A stretch of DNA of 64,000 nt from Poriferisphaera corsica (GTDB lineage: Bacteria > Planctomycetota > Phycisphaerae > Phycisphaerales > Phycisphaeraceae): assembly GCF_007747445.1 (NCBI RefSeq), contig NZ_CP036425.1, forward strand, positions 3,580,175 through 3,644,174. Reading direction: 5' to 3'. The translations under genes and the position numbers were made by a program. Below, one piece after another: positions 36,048 through 44,967 of the stretch. How positions within the stretch are numbered: the stretch's first letter is position 1; each line of letters starts with the position of its first letter. The notes beneath the pieces were generated by a model. That model saw nothing but the letters and a program-made list of their open reading frames with translations, ran no database searches and was not told the origin of the DNA.

Positions 36048-36153
36048 ATCCACCAGCCGTGTTGTAACAGACACACACCGTAATAGGGCACACCTGTAAA
36101 CCACTTAAGATTGAACAAACAAAACTAAATTGAAATGCGCGAAATGAAGCGCT

Positions 36154-36196
36154 CCTCGTGGCCAACGAGAATAGCGATTATTCTTCTTTCTGACAA
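36154..36196 (-). promoter_or_regulatory. Candidate sigma70-type promoter of the act-cox operon
   Basis: On the minus strand TTGTCA (36191-36196) and TATTCT (36168-36173) are separated by exactly 17 bases. Transcription would begin near 36161, giving a 5' leader of about 115 bases to actA. The dyad CTCGT-N5-ACGAG (36154-36169) straddles the predicted start, where a repressor could bind. Confidence 0.45.
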
Positions 36197-36988
36197 TCTG
36201 CTCTTTGTTGCACTTTTGCCCCTTGATTAAAACACATCTTCATCACATTTAAGCACTTATATATTCAGATAAACATGTCTATAGAATACGAATAATCTAA
36301 AACATAAGGAAAACCCTTTGTGTTTCGCGTTAAATCAATATTCACGCCACAACCACAACAGGTTATTGATCCTTAATCTCAATAGCACACATACTCATTA
36401 ATCATTAAACATGATCATCACCATATAAAAATATTTTTACTCTTCTTAAACGCACAAAAACAAACAGTTAATCTTCGTGGAAAACTCTGGTATATCCATC
36501 GATTAGACAAGTGGATGACAAAATCTCATACGCATTCCACAGATGTAACAAATCAATACATGCTTAATCTCATGCCAAATTACCAAACATAAATCCAACA
36601 CAAACTTGCACACAGTTACTATAACTTCTCATATTAATTATTAAAGATCTTTTTATAATATCTTCGCTCTATCCGATGGTTAGCCTACACGACACAACCG
36701 ATCCGCATTCCCAAAAACTCGCAATCAAAATACCGCAACTATAAACCACCACGCCGCAAGTTAAGCACACAAAACCAAAACATCAATCACCTAACATGTT
36801 TCGCTCTCACTGACTTTTGGCTTCGCCCCAACGTAATTGCCGATACCCAACAGACCCGCATTTCACATCCACACACGCCCCAACCCGCCGTCACGCAAGT
36901 CATTTACGACACCACAACCACCTCAAAATACAGGCTGCGTTTACAACTTGATTGTTGAACAATACTTACAACTTATTAAACTGGTAGC
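36197..36988. other. Long AT-rich non-coding gap between divergent units
   Basis: Nearly 800 bases without a convincing gene on either strand. The few open frames are about 20 codons and lack ribosome sites. The left part presumably carries act regulation, the right part the promoter of the PpiC-like lipoprotein gene. I see no DnaA-box cluster, tRNA or known RNA fold. Confidence 0.5.
36951..36963 (+). promoter_or_regulatory. Palindrome upstream of the PpiC-like lipoprotein gene
   Basis: ATTGTT-G-AACAAT is a perfect dyad 25 bases before the ATG at 36989, close enough to overlap the promoter. Candidate operator only. Confidence 0.3.
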
Positions 36989-38167
36989 ATGACCAAAACC
37001 CGCTCAGCCGCAATCTTGACCCTCACAACAGCCGCCTGCATAAATCTCGCAGGCTGCGCCCTATTCATCGAACAAGACACAGGCCCTTCAAACGAAGAAC
37101 TCAGAGCAATTGAGCAGGAATACCGCGTTCGCGAGCAAAAACAAGCAGAAGCATACGCCAAAGAAGAAGTCGTCGTCAGCAATGACAACTCACTTGTCAT
37201 GAATGCCATGATCGGCCAAGTCAACGGCAACGCCATCTACGCCGAAAACATCTTGGCTCCAATCCACGACCAGCTCACCGCACTTGGCCAAAACCTCTCT
37301 CGCGACGCCTTCTATCGCGAAATCCGCGGCAACGCCCAACAACTCGGCATCATCGCTCAAAACATCCGATCAAATGTCACCAACGCCCTCATCTACGGCG
37401 ATGCCGAACGTCACCTCACCAACAACGAACGATATATCGTCAAAATCTATATACAGAAAAACCGCGAATTCTTCATCCGGCAACACGGCCAAGGCTCCCA
37501 AGCACTCGCCAACAAAACCATGCTCGAAAAATTCGGCATTGGTATTGAAGAATCTCTTGAAAACGAACGCCGCAAATACATCATTCAGCAATACGTCAAC
37601 AAAACCATCCGACCAAAAGTCAATGTCACACGAGCCGACATCGAACGATACTACCGCGATCACAAGGATGATTTTAATAAACCGAATGAACGCGACATCC
37701 GCATCATCGCCACAGCAACAGCAGATAACGCATTGCAAGTGCAATCACAACTCGAAAGCGGCATTTCCTTCGACCAAATCGCTTCGTCTGAGCTAAATAC
37801 CTACCGCCGCTCCTCAGGCGGCCTCTCAACAAACCTTAAAGGCGAACGCGTCCTCGCCCCCTTCCTAAAACCGCTCAATGACGCCCTAAACCAACTCGCC
37901 ACCGGCCAATCCACCACTGAACCCATTGAAATCAAAAATAAATACTGGTTCATCAAACTCGATCGTGTCCAAGAAGCTCAGAACATCACTCTTCGCCAAG
38001 CTCAGCTTGGTATACGTAAACTACTCGAAGATCAGCAGTTTAATATCCTCGTAGAACGATACAATCGAGATCTATTAACCGACGGCAGCTACGACAACCT
38101 CGACGAAATGACCAAAACCCTCATTCAGATTGCAATGAACCGCTACGCTCAACCCGAATCTAATTAA
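36989..38167 (+). CDS. SurA/PpiC-like foldase lipoprotein
   Basis: A 392-residue lipoprotein. The signal peptide ends at the lipobox LAGC, with Cys23 as the lipidated residue. A SurA-N-like helical region (VNGNAIYAENILAPIHDQL) is followed by a parvulin-like domain from about residue 210 (VTRADIERYYRDHKDDFNKP to SSGGLSTNLKGERVLAPFLK). It probably assists folding of exported or outer-membrane proteins. The parvulin core is short and its catalytic residues are not clearly conserved, so it may be a chaperone only. Confidence 0.8.
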   Translation: MTKTRSAAILTLTTAACINLAGCALFIEQDTGPSNEELRAIEQEYRVREQKQAEAYAKEEVVVSNDNSLVMNAMIGQVNGNAIYAENILAPIHDQLTALGQNLSRDAFYREIRGNAQQLGIIAQNIRSNVTNALIYGDAERHLTNNERYIVKIYIQKNREFFIRQHGQGSQALANKTMLEKFGIGIEESLENERRKYIIQQYVNKTIRPKVNVTRADIERYYRDHKDDFNKPNERDIRIIATATADNALQVQSQLESGISFDQIASSELNTYRRSSGGLSTNLKGERVLAPFLKPLNDALNQLATGQSTTEPIEIKNKYWFIKLDRVQEAQNITLRQAQLGIRKLLEDQQFNILVERYNRDLLTDGSYDNLDEMTKTLIQIAMNRYAQPESN

Positions 38168-38282
38168 CGCCGATAATGAGTACACCGTGCTTTCAGCACA
38201 TATTCCTTTTCATTCGTTCATGCAGTGAGTATTTCTAAACAACACGCCACAACCGATTCACCTACTCACGCAGGGGGTGAGA

Positions 38283-38735
38283 ATGAAAAATTTACTAAAC
38301 AACCTCGTCAATAAAGTCACCGATCATATCACCAATCGGGACACCCATATCCATACAATTGGCTACCGCGGCGAAACAGCTGCGACACGCTTCCTTCGAA
38401 AAAACAACTATCGCATTATTAGACGAAACCTCAAATTCAGACTTGGTGAAGTCGACATCCTCGCCCGCGATCCGGACGGCCAAACCATTGTTTTAATCGA
38501 AGTGAAATCAACTGCCGCCGCAGACAACGCACCGCCCCCCGAAGTTCACGTCAATCACGACAAGCAAGAAAAGCTCATCACGCTCGCAGCCATCATTCAG
38601 AAAAAGTTTAATCTCCAACTCCACCCACTCCGCATCGATGTCATCACCGTCACTTTCCCCGACAAAATTACCGCCCAGCCCACCATCCGTCACCACCCAA
38701 ACGCCGTCGAAATTGGCCAATCACATTGGCTCTAA
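38283..38735 (+). CDS. YraN (UPF0102) family endonuclease-like protein
   Basis: A 150-residue protein of the UPF0102 family, which has a Holliday-junction-resolvase-like fold. It shows the family's GETAATRFLRKNNYRIIRRN, then LGEVDILARDPDGQTIVLIEVKS with the Glu-xAsp-...-Glu-x-Lys nuclease pattern. The C-terminal half is less typical. An AGGGGGTGAGA tract precedes the ATG at 38283; a GTG six bases earlier is also possible. It lies between the foldase gene and a convergent gene block. Confidence 0.88.
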   Translation: MKNLLNNLVNKVTDHITNRDTHIHTIGYRGETAATRFLRKNNYRIIRRNLKFRLGEVDILARDPDGQTIVLIEVKSTAAADNAPPPEVHVNHDKQEKLITLAAIIQKKFNLQLHPLRIDVITVTFPDKITAQPTIRHHPNAVEIGQSHWL

Positions 38736-38753
38736 CCGCTCATCCCGACCAAC

Positions 38754-39011
38754 TCATCGGCCCTGTCCCGGCAACCGGATACCCAATACGCCCAGACAGC
38801 TAAACAAAATCGCGCATGCCAGCACCTCATCCAAATTCCCAATCACCGGTAAATTGTCTGGCACCTCCACCACACCAAACGAAAAATTCAGCAAAAACAG
38901 CACACTCAAAAACACCCCGATTGTTGCAATGAGTCGCGCAATAAGACCTCGCTTCTTTCGGGGCTCAACCTTGACCACTTCATGCTTACCTTCATCATTA
39001 ACTCGCTTCAT
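38754..39011 (-). CDS. Small membrane protein with a DUF1232/YkvA-like motif
   Basis: An 85-residue protein with two helices. Between them lies VVEVPDNLPVIGNLDEVLA, which matches the DUF1232 (YkvA) pattern of two prolines, a Gly and an acidic pair. The N-terminus is basic. It starts one base after the stop of the upstream DUF4230-like gene, so the two are translationally linked. Function unknown. Confidence 0.7.
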   Translation of the reverse strand: MKRVNDEGKHEVVKVEPRKKRGLIARLIATIGVFLSVLFLLNFSFGVVEVPDNLPVIGNLDEVLACAILFSCLGVLGIRLPGQGR

Positions 39012-39012
39012 G

Positions 39013-39708
39013 TCATTCACCTTCTTTAACCTCCACCTCAACTTCATACGCATCATGAGTTGCCTGCAACAACGCTTCAACAATTGCCCCAACACTTTCC
39101 TCTGCCTGCGCCCGAGCTATCTTTCGATTAGACTCCGCCATCGCCTTCTCTAAGATCGCTTTCTTAATCTCCCGTTTCGCCTCCTCCGCCAGTTCATGCG
39201 GTGTCCCCGGCCAGCTCACCCATCCACGATCTGTCTCCACACTAATCTGCTGCGGATCAGTCTGAATCACCACCATCTCCTCATTCACCCGCGGCTCATC
39301 AATCCAAAATCGGATCACCTTCCCAATCTCATCCACTTCAACGTCCTCCGCCCCTAATCGTTTCAAATCCACCCACCATTCCACCTTATTATTAAAATAC
39401 TTCACATGCGCTGAACTCGTCGTGCTAAAAACCTCTCCCAGAAACTTCGTCACCCGCTCCTTCTCAATCATCACATCAATACTGTGTTGATACACCACTA
39501 CCTGACTTCGGCCCCGCAGATTATCAATCAAACCCACCACCGTACCATTGGTTGATGTCGAATAGACAAACCGCCCTGCCTTCCCCATCATCATATAAAC
39601 ACCATACCCGCCCACACCCATCAATATCATCGCAGCCAGTGTTGCCAAAAGCACAAACCACTTCCAACGCCAGCGCTGCCTCTGCTTATCTTCACGAGTA
39701 TCGCTCAT
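39013..39708 (-). CDS. Single-helix membrane protein, possibly DUF4230 family
   Basis: A 231-residue protein with one N-terminal helix (WFVLLATLAAMILMGVGGYGVYM) and an extracytoplasmic domain. It contains GKVIRFWIDEPRVNEE, a pattern seen in DUF4230 proteins, then an amphipathic helical C-terminus rich in Ala, Glu and Lys. GGAGGT lies seven bases before the ATG at 39708. It forms a two-gene unit with the DUF1232-like protein. Family call is tentative. Confidence 0.6.
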   Translation of the reverse strand: MSDTREDKQRQRWRWKWFVLLATLAAMILMGVGGYGVYMMMGKAGRFVYSTSTNGTVVGLIDNLRGRSQVVVYQHSIDVMIEKERVTKFLGEVFSTTSSAHVKYFNNKVEWWVDLKRLGAEDVEVDEIGKVIRFWIDEPRVNEEMVVIQTDPQQISVETDRGWVSWPGTPHELAEEAKREIKKAILEKAMAESNRKIARAQAEESVGAIVEALLQATHDAYEVEVEVKEGE

Positions 39709-39739
39709 CCACACGACCTCCATGGCTCATTATTGATGA

Positions 39740-41317
39740 CTATAAACCCAAGTACTTTTTTAATTCTTTCGCAAAAACATCTAGCGGCGCATCTTTTCCC
39801 GTCCACGCTTCAAACTGCCCCGCTGCCTGCTTAACAAACATCTCTCCACCACTCACAGTCACACACCCTGCCGCTTTCGCATCCTTTAATAGCTGCGTCT
39901 CCAGCGGATTATAAATCGTATCAAACACCACCATCCCCATCTCAAACGCATACCCCGCAAGCGGCGTCTCTCCCTCATTCGGATGCATCCCCATCGGTGT
40001 ACAATTAATAATTAGATCACCTTTAAACGTACTAGCCTCATCCATCCCCTTCGCTTCGCAACCAAATTCCTTTGCCAGCGCCTCTGCCTTCTGCACCGTT
40101 CGATTAAAAACAACAACCTCTGCGCCATACGCCGTATACCCCGCCACAATCGCCCTCGCCACACCTCCAGCACCGAGCACCGCAATCCTCTTGCCATTCA
40201 AACCTTCGCGCTTAATCGCCATCTTCTCGCACACACAATCCAGTGCCGCAGCATAATCTGTATTGCACGCATACAACGATCCATCCTCCCGCACCACTAG
40301 CGTATTCGCCGCCCCAATGGTTCGGCTCAGCTCTTCAACCTCACCACCTTCTTCTTCAACAAACCTCAGTAAATTCGCCTTATGCGGGATCGTTACCGAC
40401 GCACCCTTAAAATCAAGCGATTGGTAATCCAGCCATGTCCCCACCGTCGCCTTGAACGCCTCATATTCTGGCGCCACCGGCATCGGCAAATACACCCCGT
40501 CATAATCCACCGCATCAAACCCAGCATTATGTATCTGCGGGCTCATCGAATGCCCAACCGGATAACCCACCACACCATAAACCTTCGTTTTTTTTCCCAG
40601 CCTATCCCACCGATAGAGACCCTTCAGATCTTCTACTGTCGGCTGCCCCGGCGCCGTCCCCTCCTGATTACTAAGCACCGCAAACGTCAACAGCGCACCA
40701 AACTTTTTCGCTAGAACACGCGATGCCAATCCATACTCACCCATGCACAGCGCAATCGTCGGCTTCCACCTCTTCTCAATAATCTCAAACGCCTCTAAAT
40801 TATCCCGCAAACTCTTCGCCGCCCACGCCACCTTAATCACTCGACATGCATCCACCTCCACCATCTTCTCGACACGCCTCAGCAAATCCCCTGGCCGCCC
40901 CCTAAAGTCATGCGACGACAATACCAACCCCGTCTCTACACCGCGTACCTGCCCCTCATGCTCAATCGCCAATTTCACCTTCTGCCGAATATTCGCACTC
41001 TTCTCCCAACCCAACAACTCAAAATCAATATACGCTGGCCCAGCCCCCCCACTCTCCAAAACATGCTCCAACGCACTCACCCGCTCCATCTCATCCCCAT
41101 CATATTCTCCCCCCTCCCACACCGGCCTGCACGTCACAATGCACGGCAACGCACTCCCCTCCACCAACATTCCAACCCCACTCGCCCCCGCTTCCCATTC
41201 TCCAAAATGGTCAATCCGAAACTCCACAAGATCAGCCCCAGCCTCCGCCGCCTTCGCCGCATCTGCCAGACCCTGCTCAACACTGTACACCATGATTGGA
41301 ACTGTTAGCTTTGTCAT
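39740..41317 (-). CDS. Bifunctional 3-dehydroquinate dehydratase / shikimate dehydrogenase
   Basis: Catalyses two consecutive shikimate-pathway steps. Residues 1-230 form a type I dehydroquinase with His136 (LSSHDF) and Schiff-base Lys162 (VIKVAW). Residues 245-525 form shikimate dehydrogenase with GHSMSPQIHN, catalytic Lys313 (TIPHK), Asp354 (CNTDY) and NADP-binding GAGGVARAI. The arrangement matches plant and chlamydial AroD-AroE fusions. The ATG at 41317 is chosen because homology begins there. It lies just upstream of, and on the same strand as, the DUF4230-like gene. Confidence 0.96.
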   Translation of the reverse strand: MTKLTVPIMVYSVEQGLADAAKAAEAGADLVEFRIDHFGEWEAGASGVGMLVEGSALPCIVTCRPVWEGGEYDGDEMERVSALEHVLESGGAGPAYIDFELLGWEKSANIRQKVKLAIEHEGQVRGVETGLVLSSHDFRGRPGDLLRRVEKMVEVDACRVIKVAWAAKSLRDNLEAFEIIEKRWKPTIALCMGEYGLASRVLAKKFGALLTFAVLSNQEGTAPGQPTVEDLKGLYRWDRLGKKTKVYGVVGYPVGHSMSPQIHNAGFDAVDYDGVYLPMPVAPEYEAFKATVGTWLDYQSLDFKGASVTIPHKANLLRFVEEEGGEVEELSRTIGAANTLVVREDGSLYACNTDYAAALDCVCEKMAIKREGLNGKRIAVLGAGGVARAIVAGYTAYGAEVVVFNRTVQKAEALAKEFGCEAKGMDEASTFKGDLIINCTPMGMHPNEGETPLAGYAFEMGMVVFDTIYNPLETQLLKDAKAAGCVTVSGGEMFVKQAAGQFEAWTGKDAPLDVFAKELKKYLGL

Positions 41318-41415
41318 ACCCCAAAAGCGTACCATCCCCCCTCTCAATCGTCACCTCAAGATCCATCATTCTGAGCTTCCACACGACGAAAAACCCTCCC
41401 AACCCTCTTTGCCCC

Positions 41416-41449
41416 ACAAAAAAACGCCTCAGCTCATCGCAAAGACGTT
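41416..41449 (-). terminator. Terminator for the 57-codon gene
   Basis: On the minus strand an 11-bp stem with one mismatch (AACGTCTTTGC/GCTGAGGCGTT with G-U pairs) is followed by seven T. It begins about 70 bases past the stop of the small gene at 41519. Confidence 0.7.
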
Positions 41450-41518
41450 ACAACACTATTCAGTCTGCTTAAATCCGTACTTTTTCTCATATCGCTATGT
41501 CATATTGAGACTTACAGG

Positions 41519-41692
41519 TTACCTAGCAAGCATCCGCCTGCTATCCCTCAACTTCGCTGCTTCTATCGCGTATCTCGCAGATTCCATAATCCGTCCACGC
41601 TGAGCTAACTCTAGCTGTATACTGCGGATACGCGCATATTCTTCAGGGCGTTTAGACTGATCCAATTCTTTTTTTTCTGGAGGCAATTTCAT
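41519..41692 (-). CDS. Small hypothetical protein (57 residues)
   Basis: The product starts MKLPPEKKELDQSKRPEEY and continues as a charged, helical sequence with LELAQRGRIMESARYAIEAA before ending RRMLAR. I do not recognise a family. Support comes from GGAAGTG seven bases before the ATG, clean coding-like composition, a Rho-independent terminator downstream, and position as the only frame in a 635-base gap. Nothing is known of its function; the predicted fold is a single long amphipathic helix or helical hairpin. Confidence 0.62.
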   Translation of the reverse strand: MKLPPEKKELDQSKRPEEYARIRSIQLELAQRGRIMESARYAIEAAKLRDSRRMLAR

Positions 41693-41982
41693 TTTCACTT
41701 CCTACCTTTGCTACCCGCAACCGCAGCCACGTATTACTTTAAAGACCAATAAAACATCAGCAACCACCATGCCAAGCCAATCCGTATAAACCCGCCGCCA
41801 ATACAGCATCACCCCATTCCCCCGCGACTCACTGCAATCAACGCGCACACAACACCCCTTCCCTCTTCTAAAATCGCGCTAATTCCTCTGGATAAGCCAG
41901 CCCCCATTTTCCCACACCCCCTCAGCCGTGTAACCTATTGGCTTCCACCGACATCACTCAGCTTTGAGGAGTAACCCCACCC

Positions 41983-43305
41983 ATGCCACTATTACAACCC
42001 ATCAAAGCCCTTACCTATTCCATCGGCTCAGGTGAAGATATCTCCGACCTCATCGCCCCACCTTACGACGTCCTCGACGAAGGCCCCAAACAACAACTCC
42101 TCTCTCAATCACCAAACAACATCGTCGCCGTCGATCTCCCCGTCACACCACCCAAAACCGTCGGCCCAGACGAAAAATACAACGATGCTGCCAATCTCTT
42201 CAAGCAATGGATCGACGCAGGCATCCTCAAACAATCCCCCAAACCGGCCATCTACCTCTACGAACAACAATACACCGCCCAAGGCAAATCCCATGCACGC
42301 CGCGGCATGTTCGCCGCACTCAAGCTCGAAGAGTTCAACCAATCCAACGGCATCTTCCGCCACGAAATGACCATCCAAGGCGGCCTCGACGATCGCTACA
42401 AACTCATGAACGCAACCCAATCTCAACTCTCACCAATCTTCGGCGTCTACTCAGACTCACAAAAACAAGTCGCCGACCAACTCGAATCCATCTACACAAC
42501 CAACCCCTCATTCACAGGCACAACCGAAAACGACAACGTCCTACACCGCGTCTGGATCGTTGACGACGAATCACTCATCGACTCACTCCAGTCCTTCTTC
42601 AAAACCGCACCCGTCTACATCGCCGATGGCCATCATCGCTACACCACTGCCCTCAACTACCACAAAAACAATCCCAACAACCCTGACGCATCAACCTGCC
42701 TCTTCGTTCTCGTCGCAGCCGAAGACCCCGGCATGATCGTCCTCCCAACCCATCGCGTCATCACCGGCATGACCGACTTCTCAATCGAAAAATTCCTCAC
42801 CATCGCCGCCAAACGCTCCGACATCATCGTCCACGCAACCAAACATTCACCCGATGAACTCGCGGAATTAGAAAACACACTTCCCGGGGCAGGCAACCAC
42901 GCGATGGCACTCTACGACCCACAAACCAAAACAACCTATACCATCTCAACAACCTCTCCAGACCCACTCGCAAACATCACACCCGACAAGCCCGAAGTTT
43001 GGCGAACCCTCGACGTCGCCATCCTTCAGCACCTGCTCGTCGAAGAAATCCTCAAACCCAACTTCGCAACCAACCCCGATGACGTCGGCTACAAATACAC
43101 CGCCGATATCAACGACTTCCGAAACCTCACCGAGCAAACCGACGATAACGATCAACCCCGCCTCGGCATCATCGTCCAATACACCCCACTCCAATCCGTC
43201 ATGGGCGTCTCACTCGCCGACGAAGTCATGCCCGCCAAGTCCACATACTTCTTCCCCAAACTCGCCACCGGCCTCGTCATCAACCCACTCACCCCCCTCG
43301 ACTAA
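41983..43305 (+). CDS. DUF1015 family protein
   Basis: A 440-residue cytosolic protein of uncharacterised family DUF1015 (COG4198). Family blocks are LIAPPYDVLDEGPKQQLL near the start, RRGMFAALKLEEF, HEMTIQGGLDDRYKLMNATQ, APVYIADGHHRYTTALNYH near residue 210 and VLPTHRVITGM. The His-rich ADGHHR block is the likely functional centre, but no reaction is established as far as I know. GAGGAGTAA precedes the ATG. A terminator follows 35 bases after the stop. Confidence 0.92.
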   Translation: MPLLQPIKALTYSIGSGEDISDLIAPPYDVLDEGPKQQLLSQSPNNIVAVDLPVTPPKTVGPDEKYNDAANLFKQWIDAGILKQSPKPAIYLYEQQYTAQGKSHARRGMFAALKLEEFNQSNGIFRHEMTIQGGLDDRYKLMNATQSQLSPIFGVYSDSQKQVADQLESIYTTNPSFTGTTENDNVLHRVWIVDDESLIDSLQSFFKTAPVYIADGHHRYTTALNYHKNNPNNPDASTCLFVLVAAEDPGMIVLPTHRVITGMTDFSIEKFLTIAAKRSDIIVHATKHSPDELAELENTLPGAGNHAMALYDPQTKTTYTISTTSPDPLANITPDKPEVWRTLDVAILQHLLVEEILKPNFATNPDDVGYKYTADINDFRNLTEQTDDNDQPRLGIIVQYTPLQSVMGVSLADEVMPAKSTYFFPKLATGLVINPLTPLD

Positions 43306-43340
43306 TCTCAAGTTAGACAACAAAAAACTAGATCATCAAA

Positions 43341-43367
43341 CCCACATCTCCACGATGTGGGTTTTTT
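43341..43367 (+). terminator. Terminator after the DUF1015 gene
   Basis: CCCACATC-TCCAC-GATGTGGG, a perfect 8-bp stem followed by six T. Confidence 0.9.
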
Positions 43368-43406
43368 CATTGACCACCATCATCAACTCGCTATCATTTT
43401 TTCTTC

Positions 43407-44015
43407 ATGCATTCACATTCGCAAATCAATCTAACCTCCCTCAACCGCATCACCATCATCGGATGTTGCGGCGGTGGCAAGTCCACACTCGCCAAACAAC
43501 TCGCCCAAAAACTCAACCTCCCCCTCCACGACCTCGACGATATCTATTGGCACGAAAACTGGGTTCTCACACCAAGAGAAAAACGCAACCCAATCCTCGC
43601 CCCCATTATCGAGCAATCCCAATGGATCATCGACTCCAATTACGCATCCGTACTCCTCACCGAACGCTTCGCCGCCTCCGATCTCATCATCCATGTCGAC
43701 CTCCCCACATGGTTCTGCCTCTTCCGCATCACCAAACGCTCCATCCTTCAATTCCTCAACGTAGAACATTCTTTCCCTGCTCGCATTCAAGAAGCCCACA
43801 AAACAAACCGTCAACGTTCTATCTCGGATTTCGCTTTTTACAAATACGTCTACACTTTCAAAAGACGATTACACCCTCACTTTGAGAAAACTCTCACCAC
43901 CGCAAACGCGCACCAAAAACTCATCACCCTCAAATCTAAAAAGCAGATCAAACAATTTTTTGATTCAATCCCAACCACACCCTCACTAGCCCCCAACACA
44001 AGTACGCCTCAATAA
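43407..44015 (+). CDS. FlaR-like P-loop kinase (topology modulation protein family)
   Basis: A 202-residue nucleoside-kinase-like NTPase. Walker A is GCCGGGKS at residues 19-26. LHDLDDIYWHENWVLTPREK follows, then WIIDSNYASVLLTERFAASDLIIHVDLP, the pattern of the adenylate-kinase-like FlaR family. The substrate is unknown. The C-terminal 40 residues are polar and may be lineage-specific. It stands between convergent neighbours. Confidence 0.82.
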   Translation: MHSHSQINLTSLNRITIIGCCGGGKSTLAKQLAQKLNLPLHDLDDIYWHENWVLTPREKRNPILAPIIEQSQWIIDSNYASVLLTERFAASDLIIHVDLPTWFCLFRITKRSILQFLNVEHSFPARIQEAHKTNRQRSISDFAFYKYVYTFKRRLHPHFEKTLTTANAHQKLITLKSKKQIKQFFDSIPTTPSLAPNTSTPQ

Positions 44016-44079
44016 CCATCATCCAAAAGAAAAATATCATGGTATTCTGACATTTATCAGGAACCGCTTGCGTCTAACA

Positions 44080-44952
44080 CTATTTCTTCCCAATCACAGC
44101 CGCCATTCTTCCGCATCCACCTAACCCATTTCGCCCCACACTCCGCCGGTAACTATAAAACTCATCCGCCCGCTCAAACGTACACACATCACAAACATCT
44201 ATCCGACTATTAGACACACCCGCTTCTTCTAGCTGTCGCGCGATCGCCCCTCGCAAATCAATATGTGGCTTCATCATCCCCCCCCCTCTTACAACACAAT
44301 CCTCCAATCCCACATTCCTAAAATCACTCACCACTTCCTCTCCCACCTCAAACGCCCCAACCCCAATACAAGGCCCAACAGCACCCACCACCCCACCAAC
44401 ATCAACACCCATCTCCACCATCTCTTTGACCGTCTTCTCAACAACCCCCGCAACCACAGACCGCCAACCCGCATGCAGCGCACCGATCACCACATCCCCA
44501 TGACCATCTTTCCCAACTAAAAGTACCGATCCACAATCCGCCGTCCTAATCGCAAGTATCTCTCCCTGATTCCCACTCACCATCCCATCCGCCTCTGGCG
44601 CATGACACAATTTCACCAACTCACTCTCTGACGACCATGTCTTCACCTCACCGCCATGCACCTGCCGAACCTCTCGCCTAACCATCCGCCGCATCCCCAT
44701 CACTTTCCGAAGCTTTCGCCAGTTAGCCGACGTATACTTCGCCTCACCCTCCACCCCCAAATCTAATCCTTCATAATCCCCCCCGCAATAAACCTCTCCT
44801 TGCTCCTCTTTTTCAGGGAACAACTTCCGGGGGCTAAGTCCACTCAACCGCGTACTAAATCCATGCACCACCACATCACCACAAAAATCCTCGATCAAAC
44901 TCGACCGGTACACCACAACACCATTCTCAAATTCATCTCGCCTAATCAACAC
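44080..44952 (-). CDS. pgeF: Peptidoglycan editing factor / multicopper laccase-domain protein PgeF
   Basis: A 290-residue YfiH/PgeF-family enzyme. In E. coli it removes misincorporated residues from peptidoglycan precursors, and homologues act as purine-nucleoside phosphorylases or laccases. The zinc-site residues appear in REVRQVHGG, IRTADCGSVLLV and GALHAGWRSVVAG; the C-terminus has CDVCTFERADEFYSYRR. An elongated region after HGFSTRLSGLSP is lineage-specific. The upstream DUF1570 gene ends 16 bases before it. Confidence 0.9.
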   Translation of the reverse strand: MLIRRDEFENGVVVYRSSLIEDFCGDVVVHGFSTRLSGLSPRKLFPEKEEQGEVYCGGDYEGLDLGVEGEAKYTSANWRKLRKVMGMRRMVRREVRQVHGGEVKTWSSESELVKLCHAPEADGMVSGNQGEILAIRTADCGSVLLVGKDGHGDVVIGALHAGWRSVVAGVVEKTVKEMVEMGVDVGGVVGAVGPCIGVGAFEVGEEVVSDFRNVGLEDCVVRGGGMMKPHIDLRGAIARQLEEAGVSNSRIDVCDVCTFERADEFYSYRRSVGRNGLGGCGRMAAVIGKK

Positions 44953-44967
44953 ATTACTCCATTCAAA

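Noticed and set aside
43079-43885. A 268-codon plus-strand ORF overlapping the DUF1015 and FlaR genes
   Set aside because: It spans two better-supported genes and their terminator in another frame and is Pro/His/Arg-rich shadow sequence.
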